The notes under the pieces were generated by a model, which searched no databases, was not told where the DNA came from, and saw nothing but the letters and a program-made list of their open reading frames with translations. Both the position numbers and the translations under genes were made by a program. From Babylonia areolata (taxonomy: Eukaryota > Mollusca > Gastropoda > Neogastropoda > Buccinidae), in assembly GCF_041734735.1 (NCBI RefSeq), contig NC_134880.1, positions 32,283,330 to 32,347,329 of the forward strand: a stretch of 64,000 bases of DNA, written 5' to 3'. Of this stretch, positions 45,402 through 55,319 are shown piece after piece. The first letter of the stretch is position 1. Each line of letters begins with the position of its first letter.

Positions 45402-46885
45402 GTGGTTAACTTTAACATTGACATTTTCTCTGCAAATACTTTGTCAGATGACACCAAATTAGGCATAAAAATAGGAAAAATTCAGTTCTTTCCAGTCATC
45501 TTGTTTAAAACAATATTGCACCTCTGGGATGGGCACAAAAAATAAAAAAATGAAGCCTAATTATATGCAAAATGCACTTACTGTTATATTTATATTTTTT
45601 GTATTCTCTAAACCTGGCACTTTGATCTGATATTCTGGCACAACAACAAGAGCAGTCATTATCATCATTTTTTGTTCAAACAGGAACTTCTTTTGCTAAG
45701 CATGGAAGTTTTATTTATTTTGCAAACGTTTTGGTGCAGATGAGTAAAAAAGGGAAATTATTCTGTAATTAATGCTAGGGGACTTAATTTGCTTTAAACT
45801 GATCTTTCTCATCTTAAATATTACATTTTAAATTATACTCAATGCATAAAAAGCTTGTGTGTTTTACTCTGTGTACAGGGCTTTCACTATGTTCATTCGC
45901 CCAAGTGGTCTTTTTCGGAAAATACTAAAATCAATACGACGAGTGGACTTTACAGATCTGTTGGCTGAGCCCTGAAGGTCATAGGCAAAAATAAATTGCG
46001 TACACATATTTATACACATTCAAAGCGCTTGCTCATATTCTTCGCGAACGCGAACGACGCCATTTTGTTTCAAGTTGTTGACCTGCCCGTTCAATCCTAT
46101 ATTCAATGGACAATACACGATAACATGTGATGTTCAAAGTTGGAGAAGGAGACCGTTAAATATTTATTCAGAGAAAGATTTGTGAACGCCTCATCACTTA
46201 CTGGATTATGCCCCAAACTGCCATAAAAATATCCACAGAATCAGTCGGAATTCACAGTTAAAAATTGTAAACCATGCGAGTTAATACCCTTGAACTGATC
46301 ACAATGAAACGAAAAAATTTCCAGTCTTGACTTTTCTCAAAATGAAGTCCTTTTCACTTCTTACGACGTTTAGAAGTACTTGTACTTGGCTCTACACGTT
46401 ATTAGTTTAACAAAATACTAAATTTTCATATCAACTTTAAAACTATAAAACTAGAATGAACATAAAAGAGAAATTGAATCGACCGTGTCGTACTACATTC
46501 CCAGCGGGTGTAACTAAACTTGTACATCTGTCTAGATCTAGTGAAAACGGCTAAATGTTGCAGTGTTACTGCGGCGATAGCCATTAAAAAGAATTTTTTA
46601 TTGCCCTTAAAGATTTTTTGAATGCCCAAGATACACCAGAATAATATGATTTAAACAGCGTTCTCATTGCGAATACTGCAATTGATTTATCGCCCTTTAA
46701 AAAAGTATGTTCAAATGTTAAATTTTACGCCATGATAGTGTAATGGATAAGGCAGTTTCTTCTCTATCTGGTTAGGACTTTTTTTTTTTAAACGCGAAGC
46801 TTTATGATAACAAATACAGAACACATTTTAACGATTTTTTTTGATTTTTTTTTTTAAGTGAGTCTTGAAGGCCTTGCCTCTCTTG
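45302..46885 (+). mobile_element. Full-length copy (1.58 kb) of the GACTCACTTGTG-ended repeat
   Basis: It runs from TTTTTGACTCACTTGTG to AGGCCTTGCCTCTCTTG and is the inverse of 14544-16203 over nearly its whole length. Identity is high, with differences mostly in the GT run and in the tRNA-like block, which here has lost its box B. No ORF longer than about 70 codons is shared between the copies, so it does not appear to encode its own enzyme. Confidence 0.8.
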
Positions 46886-47864
46886 TAATTCATTGGTATA
46901 GCGTCGAAGTAGTAATTTGGGTAAGTGTATTTGTATGTGCATTTGGTGGTCATTTTGCTTTTTGGTCTTTTAAAAAACTGGATGTTATTATATTATCATA
47001 CTGTTTCTAAACTTGGAAGTAATCCTTTTTGTCAAAGTGTTCATGATATTATTGCTACTGTGACAGGAAGAAAAGAATATTGTTTTTCTTACACTTAATT
47101 TTACCTAATCTTTGTTTCATAATTACAATGATTTCCACTCAAGAATGGAATATAAATTTGTAATATGTAATTGCTAGTGCTTGCTTGGAAACATGATTGG
47201 ATTGGAAAGACAGAAAGAGGCTAAGAGATATTATATATTACGAAGGCGATAGCTAAGGAATTATGAATTTATAACTGGTAACTTAATGGTGACGGAATGA
47301 TATGTGACTGAACCTATGGAAGTTAGTGAAATTGTACAGGGCACACACGCACCCACTCACACACATGTGACTGACGGGACTAACGGACAAGACAAGACAA
47401 TACGGAGACAAGCATAAACACGTACATTAGCAAAGATGAACAAAGTATTTTTATTTGAAGAGTTTGTGGGTTGGCGCTGGGCCGATACCCAGCAGCAACA
47501 GCAGCAGCAGCAGTAAGCGCTGATGGCAGCCAAGGGCTGTGGAGAAGGGCAGCCAAGCTGTGGAGAAGGCGCTGAGGAGCAGCCTCTGTCCTGGACTGAG
47601 GACTGGAGTGAAACGAAATCTTTGGACAGAACTGAGTATTCCCGTTAAGTGTTGTGCAGTGTTGTTGCCCTTCAACCATATCTAGTATGAGTGTGAGTGA
47701 ATGAGTGAATTTTCAAATAGTTTTTTGTTGTTGTTGTTGTTGTTGCATATAAAGATATCCGTCTCTTGTATGATTATTATGCACATGAACATGGCTGACT
47801 GAGGAGTGAGATCTGAAATTTTTCGGTCTTTATGATAGTTCATCTAAACGGGTCTGAATGGATG
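46886..47864. other. Intergenic DNA, nothing firmly recognised
   Basis: A CAG/CTG-rich tract at about 47488-47515 and a (GTT)n run at 47725-47745 are the only features that stand out. An open frame on the minus strand (47380-47679) is leucine-repeat translation over the CAG tract. Confidence 0.5.
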
Positions 47865-48058
47865 TCTTTACAGTATTTGATCTTCTGCATGCATATATAC
47901 ACGATGGGGGTTCAGGCACTCGCAGGTCTGCACATATGTTGACTTGGGAGATCGGAAAAATCTCCCATTTACCCACCAGGCGCCACCGAGATTCGAACCA
48001 GGGACCCTCAGATTGAAAGTCCAACTCTTTCTTTAACCATTCGGCTATTGCGCCCGTT
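47865..48058 (-). mobile_element. tRNA-headed SINE, head and proximal body, minus strand
   Basis: In reverse, GGGCGCAATAGCCGAATGG (box A) and GGTTCGAATCTC (box B) are followed by GGTGGGTAAATGGGAGATTT and AACATATGTGCAGACCTG. The order and words match the plus-strand copy at 57693-58040. Confidence 0.8.
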
Positions 48059-48199
48059 GTGTTTATATTGCATGGTCGATCAAGGGTGTTTGGACGGATG
48101 TGCAAACACATAAACCAGCCCTCCCAGCTGTTCTTCTCAAGGTTTTGACTCATCCCTGGTGAAAAATACCGAAGAACAAAAAAGTCTTTGTAAGTAAAA

Positions 48200-48720
48200 C
48201 TATAATGCTCAATTTCGGTTTATGGTTTCTTCACATGTGTAAAATACGTTTTCATGTGCGAGCCAAATCATTCAGTGCTCGTCGGACATGGTGGCAGAGC
48301 AAAATCAGCAGGTTGGTGTCTGTTCCAATGACCAAACAGATCAGCTGCATGTTTGATGGTGGTTTCAACGATCAGGTCTGCATAATTCTTGCTGTGAAGT
48401 GTTGCGTGTCCATTTGCCACAAGCATATCGCAAAGCATGGTGATGAATCTCTGCTTGTTCACTGAGAAGGTTTGCAAGAAATTGTTCCTTTTTTGAACGA
48501 ATAAAATGATGTTTTTTGTGGATGGATCAGCTATGGAAGCAATGAAAGAAAAAAAAATGGAGGGGCTGAATTCGTGTTTCCTGGAACAAACTTCATGTTT
48601 TGTGATCCTGGATACAAAGCCTCGTTTTATGTCACTTTTGTTAAGTTTTGCTGCTGTTTCAGTTAGGTTAGCTTTATTGCCTCCGAATCTTTCGTTTGTG
48701 AGGTGTCAAACTGGTTGAAA
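48200..48720 (-). pseudogene. Broken copy of a repeat-associated invertebrate protein
   Basis: The minus-strand frame reads FSVNKQRFITMLCDMLVANG, then HATLHSKNYADLIVETTIKHA. From memory this resembles a stretch (NKQRFI-ML, HA-GDADLLIV-TA) common in large uncharacterised invertebrate proteins that often sit in transposons and may carry a PIN/FEN-like nuclease fold. An in-frame stop (after CPTSTE) and frame changes upstream show decay. No catalytic centre can be shown. The identification is tentative. Confidence 0.4.
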
Positions 48721-49149
48721 ATCTGTTCTGAGGGTTACCATGTTGTCTTTTTGCCTTTTGATTTCAAAATATTTGCCACAAAGTGTAAAGATTTTTTTTT
48801 TTAATGTGCTTTGTAGTGTACGCATCAACTCTATCCCTGCAGAACTCCTGCATTTTGTATACAAGTTCACACAATGTAGCTTGTTCATCATTTTCTTCAT
48901 TGACATCCCCAATGACATCATTGACATGCTTTGAGGAAAGTGTTTATTAAACGATCCTCAGAGAAAGCGGAAGGTTTGGGTTTTTCGTGTTGGGAAATCA
49001 ATCAGGAATGTTCCTATGTTTTGATACTGGCACTGCAGGCATTCATGGTATACAGCATCCCATGCAAAAAGGACCTCCAGACATGCTGACCAAATTCTGT
49101 AAGATACTGTTTTTGCCCAGTTGTCCCCATGAAAACATTCAAGAAATCA

Positions 49150-49775
49150 AATTATTTTTACCTTCTGCAGGGAGATCAACCGATGACTTTATCTAGCCTG
49201 GAAGAAGAAAAAAAATTGCAGCAAAGTTGTCTTCCTGACAGATGCTCTTTCAGTGTTGTAAGCCCTTCAGAACAAGCCCCCACCCTTGATGGCATGAAGC
49301 AGATGGGTGGCCCTTTAGTGGATCCCGGCCCATTGCAAATTCCCTTGGAATGAGCAGACTGATGGTAAGCTTGGGGGAGCAACCCAGCAACAGCATCAAC
49401 TTCATCGAGATGAAGTCCCTCATCAGGGTACTTATAGTGCCTACAACAGTCAGGGATGACCACCACACATTATACAACAAAGCGTCCTGGTGAGACTTTG
49501 TACCTGTCACAACAGACTGAACAATCACATCTACTTAAAACTGAAGCTGATGTCATGTCCCACCTGTCCATGTGAACAGGAAGACCAGACAGTGGAATAC
49601 ATTCTCCAAAACTTTCCCCCTGTACAAACATGCAAGATAAGTGTGGCATGTCGCCACTCCACTCATGACAATACTTTACTGAAGCCACGAAGAGCTAGAG
49701 AAAACAATGTCATTCATTATTGGACTGGTGGTGCAGCTGTGAATGCCAAGAAGAACCATACAAAGTACAATTAGG
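49150..49775 (+). mobile_element. I/Nimb- or Jockey-like LINE 3' end with RNase H remnant, decayed
   Basis: Across frames: VFLTDALSVL (RNase H DA/DS-type strand), VAL-WIPAHCKFPWNEQTDGK (the WIPAHCGIPGNEQAD pattern), then TCHNRLNNHIYLKLKLMS and CPTCPCEQEDQTVEYILQ (terminal Cys-rich knuckle). The frame closes at 49772-49774. The order RNase H, RLNNH, CPCGQEDQT is that of mollusc Nimb-like LINE C-termini. It is 5' truncated with several stops. Confidence 0.72.
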
Positions 49776-49835
49776 TTTTGCTCCTCATGAATTATCAAGC
49801 TTTCCCAGTGGTGTGTACTGGACAAAATATAATCT

Positions 49836-49990
49836 GAAAAAAGGCAAAGCCCTCATGACTCACTCATGCTTCGCGCTCTATCCAGTATAGGAATCACGAG
49901 GGAAAAAAAAGATTGAGAATTTGTTAAAATGTGTTCTACATTAAATATGATAAAAAAGAGAAAAAAGGTATGTGTATGCATGTATGTATG

Positions 49991-50031
<41 letters not shown>

Positions 50032-50395
50032 AGATAGATATAAAATAAACTTGGGAGAGAAAGGGCAATCACGATCGAACCCATGTACGTTCAGTTCTGA
50101 AGCAAGCACACTAAAACCCACAGCTGCGGCGCATCTGACTTCATTTTATTGAAATTAATACTTCAGGCAATGTTGACGTTTTCTTCTTGCGATAAATAGA
50201 TCTGATTGTATTGGACGTTACAGTGCCCTTTAAATCGCGTTTCTGTGTGTTTTAATCATATCCCGATTATTTTATTTCGGTGGTAAAGGAGACGTTGCCA
50301 TCACTTCACAGGACATCGCAACACATGGTAGATCTCTAGATCTGCAGGAACCAGTTGACAATGGGCTGCCGAAGAAACGATCGAAGAAACAATCG
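49836..50395 (-). mobile_element. Second-subfamily relative of the GACTCACTTGTG-ended repeat
   Basis: It starts with a decayed AAAGGCAAAGCCCTCATGAC followed by TCACTCATG. It contains a tRNA-like block in reverse (box B GGGTTCGATC near 50080). It also shares GGCGCATCTGA and GGTAAAGGAGACG with 36139-36480. A (TATG)n/(TA)n/(GA)n microsatellite lies at 49976-50040. It abuts the first-subfamily copy at 50402. Confidence 0.55.
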
Positions 50396-50401
50396 ACTCA
50401 A

Positions 50402-50987
50402 TTTTTGACTCACTTGTGTAAACAAAGTGAGTCTATGTTTTAACCCGGTGTTCGGTTGTCTCTGTGTGTGTGTGTGTGTTCGTGGTCAACTTTAACATTG
50501 ACATTTTCTCTGCAAATACTTTGTCAGTTGACACCAAATTAGGCATAAAAATAGGAAAAATTCAGTTCTTTCCAGTCATCTTGTTTAAGACAATATTGCA
50601 CCTTTGGGATGGGCACCAAAAAAAAAAATAATGAAGCCTAATTATATGCAAACTGCATTTACTGTTATATTTATAATTTTTGTATTCTCTAAACTTGGTA
50701 CTTTGATCTGATATTCTGACCCAACAACAAGAGCAGTCATTATCATTTTTGTTCAAACAGGAACTTGTTTTGCTAAGCATGGAAGTTTTATTTATTTTGC
50801 AAACGTTTTGGTGCAGAGTGTAAAAAATGGGAAATTACTCTGTAATTAATGCTAGGGGACTTAATTTGCTTTAAACTGATCTTTCTCATCTTAAACATTA
50901 CATTTTGAAATTATACTCAATACATAAAAAGCTTGGATTTTTTAAAAAGTTTATCACAAGTGAGTCTTGAAGGCCTTGCCTCTCTTG
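50402..50987 (+). mobile_element. GACTCACTTGTG-ended repeat, 586-bp internally deleted copy
   Basis: Both ends are complete (TTTTTGACTCACTTGTG and GGCCTTGCCTCTCTTG). Compared with the 1.6-kb copies it lacks about 1 kb between TACTCAATACATAAAAAGC and the right terminal stretch. Short versions with intact ends are usual for non-autonomous elements. Confidence 0.82.
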
Positions 50988-50989
50988 TT

Positions 50990-51205
50990 TTATGTTCATT
51001 CCAGTTAATTCAGTGCCCACTTTAGGATATTGATATGCAGTAAACACGTCGATGGTGTAGTTAGTTTCACTGTATGTGTTCTGTCCATAATTTGTATTTC
51101 TTTCCTTTTAATTGTGAACAAGAAAACATATACCCACACACAGACAACAAAACACCAGGTTAAAACAGACTCACTTTGTTTACACAAACGAGTCAAAAAT
51201 AGATG
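50990..51205. repeat. Repeat fragment (family of 36518-36661) plus end of a GACTCACTTGTG repeat
   Basis: Bases 50990-51126 match 36518-36661. Bases 51130-51205 are the hairpin end of the GACTCACTTGTG family on the minus strand (GGTTAAAACAGACTCACTTTG, then GTTTACACAAACGAGTCAAAA). Confidence 0.62.
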
Positions 51206-51436
51206 TACATGGATTTATCGTTCACGGGGAACTTTCAAACACTTCAGAAATTTCGTCATGTGGCACTGAACAAGTTTATTTCTTTCCTGGTGTTTGGCAG
51301 TTAAGAAATGTGGTCCCTTTTTTTTTTTTTTTTTTTTTACCAATCATTTAATTTTCATGATTAAAACAACAATAAAACAAAATGACTCGCACACACAGAC
51401 CATAAAAACACTTTTGTATAGTTTTCAATGTTGAAC

Positions 51437-51442
51437 TTTATT
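51437..51442 (-). terminator. Polyadenylation signal AATAAA of MED27
   Basis: AATAAA on the minus strand lies about 480 bp after the MED27 stop. It is followed downstream (leftward) by T/G-containing sequence. It is the best-placed canonical signal in the likely 3' UTR. No cleavage data are available. Confidence 0.55.
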
Positions 51443-51923
51443 AGATTAGCACAGTTTACAAACTTAGTTCAGAAATCACATGATTTTTTTTTAATAGCAG
51501 TAAGGAGGATTTATACTGTGCTGCATGTTGCTCACAGTGTAGACATTCCATTTTGTACAATAGCAGGCAAACAAAACTTTACAAGAAAATAAAATAAAAA
51601 TCTGAATCTCCACCTTCCCTTCTCGCTTTGAATTCCCAAATGCACACATAACAAAACACACATGCATACAAATACACAGATACACACATGAATGCACATT
51701 CACACACACCACAAAGAAAGCAAACAACTAAGCATGGTGAATGCGAGTAAACAGGCAACTGATGGACCATTCTGAAAGAATGGGTTTTATAGATTTGCAG
51801 ATAACTGTTGTGGATGTTGACTGGCAGACTGTTCTACACATGTGGCCGGCAATGGAAAATGCTCTTTCCAAATGACTATTTGGTGAGTGTCCCTGGTACA
51901 AGACTAAAACACTGAAGATGATT
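51443..51923 (-). other. MED27 3' UTR (predicted)
   Basis: This lies between the MED27 stop codon and the AATAAA signal. It contains a CA-rich stretch at about 51640-51715 on the plus strand and no competing gene. The open frame that covers it on the minus strand is a different frame from MED27 and has no motif. Confidence 0.55.
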
Positions 51924-52058
51924 TCACTGACGACATCCATCATGAAAGGGCTCTCGGGTACGGAAGTCTCTCCAAGTTGGTGGCATGGCATTCTGCAAAA
52001 ACTTGCCACATTTGGTGCAGGGTGCAGAAAACAAGTTGGAATACCCTTGCAGCCACAT
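51924..52058 (-). CDS. MED27: MED27 terminal exon
   Basis: This encodes the last 44 residues of Mediator subunit 27, a tail and upper-body subunit of the Mediator co-activator complex that links activators to RNA polymerase II. After the acceptor TTTGTTTCAG the exon reads MWLQGYSNLFSAPCTKCGKF, then LQNAMPPTWRDFRTREPFHD and GCRQ before TGA. Human MED27 ends WLRSYIKLFQAPCQRCGKFL, then PPTWRDFRTLEAFHDTCRQ, so the match is close and length-exact at the C-terminus. The Cys pair of CTKC and the later His and Cys (FHDGC) are the conserved set of this domain. It enters in phase 0, matching the upstream exon at 63872-63949. Confidence 0.95.
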   Translation of the reverse strand: MWLQGYSNLFSAPCTKCGKFLQNAMPPTWRDFRTREPFHDGCRQ

Positions 52059-52139
52059 CTGAAACAAATAACTGAATAATTTAAAACAATAAATAAACTC
52101 ACTAACGGTTCCGAGTAGTCTCAAACATTCAAGCATGTA

Positions 52140-52544
52140 CCCTTCATTGAGGCACAGAGGACATCAACTGAAAGTGGAATTCACATAAAAAAGTGAAAGC
52201 TGTGATGATGGCAAAAGATTACTAAAGTCATAGTTTCAAACTAAGACTGGATGGCCGCTACCTTCAGTTTCAGCTGGGAAAACGATACATGCTTCATCTT
52301 CAGCCAGTTTCCAAGATAACAGAACAATGACTACCTACACCCCCTGACCGTGTTTGAAGTGAGCAAGTCTACTGTGATATTCTGACATGAACCAAAGCTT
52401 GTGACTGAGAGCATTGTACCTAAAATATCTTATGGTGGGGAGCATTTTTCACACAGAAACTTGGCAGTGAAAGAGATAAAAACAAATTAAATCCCCATAC
52501 TTAAAAACTCAGATTAATCTCCAATTTAGTTACTGCCCCAAAGA
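52140..52544. other. MED27 last intron, 3' side, nothing recognised
   Basis: No gene, SINE box or RT word is seen. This is plain intronic DNA just upstream of the terminal exon. Confidence 0.5.
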
Positions 52545-52925
52545 GATGTCTTCATCAATGTAACTTCCACACTAAACAAAAGAAGTTCCCAATTGAACAA
52601 AAAAATGAAAGAAATGACTGCTATCAATCAGTGTTCTAGTATATAGAAGTGCCAAGTTTTGTGAATAAAAAATAAAAATGTAACAGTAAATTTACTGTGC
52701 AAATATTTGGCTTTTTTTGCCCATCTTAGAGGTTCACTGTAAATATAAACAATAAGTGGAAATAACCGAAACTGTCCTATTTTTTATGCCAAATTTGGTG
52801 TCAAATGACAAAGTATTTCCAGAAGAAATGTCAGTGCTATCTACCATGGACACACACACAATAATACAGACAACTTAAACTGGGTTATAACATTGATCAC
52901 TTTGTTAACAAAAGTGAGTCATTAA
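52545..52925 (-). mobile_element. Old copy of the GACTCACTTGTG-ended repeat
   Basis: The words ACAAAAGAAGTTCC, GTGCCAAGTTT, ATGCCAAATTTGGTGTCAAA and GACAAAGTATTT, and the end AAAAGTGAGTCA, follow in the same order as in 14544-16203. The sequence differences are numerous, so this is an older insertion. Confidence 0.65.
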
Positions 52926-53259
52926 AGAGAGAGAAAGTCATTGATGTCTGTGTTGTATGGGTCTTTTTTCAGTCCACTGTCACCAGTTAAGTCAGCAATA
53001 ACCGTGTGAATGTTGTTTGTTGGCCTAAAAAAAAATTAAAAAAAAGGAAAAAAAGAAAAGAAAAAAGGACTTAATACAAACCAGGGAAAAGTCAGAATAT
53101 TTCAGTGATGAGTTATCTTATCACTCTGGCAGCAACGCATACATGGTTGTGCTGACGAGTTTTCTTGTCATACTGGCAGCCTAGGGGTTAAGGCAATATT
53201 GATGAACATCATCTTCTCAAAAGGGTAGTTCATTTTAGATTAATGCTCTACTACCCTGC

Positions 53260-55230
53260 GTCTGCCAAGTCCATTGTCTGCTCAGCCAGTCAACACAACT
53301 CCCAACCTTAAGTGCTTAATCATTCCGTGTACAACAAAGAATGTACCATCTGAACCACACAAAGAATAGTGGGCATTCAAGTTTGACATACTAAGTATAC
53401 TTAACAAAACAAGAAAGTATAATACAAACTCCACTTTTTTGGTATCACATACTGTACCATGTCAAACTGATGCACAATTCAAAACAAAAGCAGGAGGATA
53501 AAGCCCTATTGGTTTGCAAGGACAGACTTAGTACTAAAAACATCTGTGTTAACCACAAGAAAGGAAATCCCCTTCGAACCATTCACTCTGGGAATAAGGA
53601 AGTTCCTGACGTAGAAATTGAAGTGATTCTCCAGATGACAGAAGGTTGCCTCCAGAACATGCAAAGAGGAACACTGTGTTGAAAGGCCGCTTAAATGGCA
53701 ATGACCTGCACCTGATGTGCTCTCAGACTGAAGCAGCTAAGATCACTGGGCCTGAGTGGAGGCTTTCAAAATGACCTGAGAAACCCAACGAAAAATGGTG
53801 GCAGCAGGAATGTCTTTCTTGTTGTTTCTGAAGACATCTCTGAAAAGAATGTCTCCTACTTTCAGTAGTATTTGAGACACCTGATTGGTCAAAGATGGCG
53901 ATCTTCATTCTCCTCAGATAATATGTCACACAAGGGTCCCATCCTCAAAGATGGAAAGGGCACCTCTGGATTTGGATCTTAGCTAGAAAATCTGGAAGAA
54001 AACAGAGTGTAATATGTAATGGAACTGTCCCTGTGGAAGGCCATGTCCTGGAGTGATCCTCTCAAACCATGTATCTCTCCCTTTTATTGGCAAGTGGCAT
54101 GCAAAAGGAGGAAAGTAGTCTTGATGGTGAGCATGTCAAAGGGGATAAAACCGAAAAGCTCAGAAGGTACTTTTCAAATGAAATCTAGAACGATGAACAA
54201 ATCACACAAGGAAACTCTCCTGGGGTTTTGAGACTCCTTGAGTGAAGACCTCTCTGAAAATCAAATCTGCTTCAAAGGGTGGACCTCCCAACTGCTTAAT
54301 TAAGGTGCAGATAGCAGATCAGTACCCTTGAACTATACTAGCTGACAGATCAAGCCCCATGGGGCAGTAAGCCAGAATGTTTGTGAGCTGCTTGCTAGGA
54401 TGATTAGAAGGCTGGACTTTGTGTTCCATACATCACTCAAGCCATTTTTGCCAGTGGAAGTCATGTAATGACTCAGTCCCTGAACAGAAACCAATTTAAA
54501 GTCTGATGACCTCCCACGAAGAGGGCTGATACAATAGACTGAAGGGCAGAAAGCTTCAAATCTAATGATGGGAACTTGGAATGCACAGCAGCCATGCATG
54601 CAAGTCAAGCAAATAGGGGTTCAAATGAGGGATCCCTAAACAGGGCTGATTAAGCGGATCTGGTTTTAGTTCCAGAGGAGGAACATGAGTGAGAGCCAGC
54701 ATGTCCAGGTACCAAGGTTCGGCCGGCCTCTTGGGTGCAATCAGGATGAGCTGTGGATGCTCCAAACTGGCTTTCAAACCACCTTGGATAGGATCAGAAT
54801 GGGGGAAAAGTGTAAGTTGCTCCAATCAAGAGACAGAACATCCACTGTCCAGACATCCGAGTCTGAGACCAGTGAAACATAAATCAGAAGTCTCTTGTTA
54901 AACTTCATGACAAAAAGGTCCACTATTTGTCAAAACCACAAATCCCACACCCCGTGAAAGGTGACCTTGCTGAGGGTCCATTCTGTCTGATGGATACTCT
55001 TGGACCCACTGAGAGTGTCAGCCAAGATGTTGGCCTTGGCCACTATGTCTTGCTGAGAGCAATGCCCTTGTTGTGGCACCACCAGAGGTAGGCCTTGGTC
55101 CACAGTGAGAGTTTCACTGAGTGCACCCTCATTCTTTGTTCACATAACCTGTTACTGTCAGGTTGGCTATGAACAACCAGATGGTCTTGCCCCAGAACTC
55201 CTCCCAGAATTTTGGAAGGACAGGAAACTT
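53260..55230 (-). mobile_element. DIRS-type element fossil, older partial copy
   Basis: On the minus strand it holds remnants of the RNase H/post-RT region (words such as LILIAPKRPAEPWYLDML) and of the tyrosine recombinase. At its left end the terminal and internal complementary stretches can still be traced (about 53330-53480, ATTCCGTG and TTTGACAT words). It is related to the next fossil at 55320-57420 and less so to the one at 6.2-11.9 kb. It is broken, with many breaks, lacks its 5' part and is clearly older than its neighbour. It lies in the last intron of MED27, in the same orientation as the gene. Confidence 0.72.
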
Positions 55231-55319
55231 GTGTTTTTATTTTTTCATACCTTTTTTCACTAATCAGATAACTGCCTGCCTTGTAAAGGAAGCAAACCGA
55301 CATGTACAGCAGAAAGGAG

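Noticed and set aside
46730-46776. Possible tRNA gene (TAGTGTAATGGATAAGGCAG)
   Set aside because: It lacks box B and an acceptor stem and is the deleted version of the tRNA-like block inside the hairpin-ended repeat.
47380-47679. Leucine-rich small protein on the minus strand
   Set aside because: The Leu run is only the translation of a CAG/CTG repeat.
51728-52102. 124-codon minus-strand ORF overlapping the MED27 terminal exon
   Set aside because: It is in a different frame from the MED27 match, crosses the splice acceptor and has no motif.
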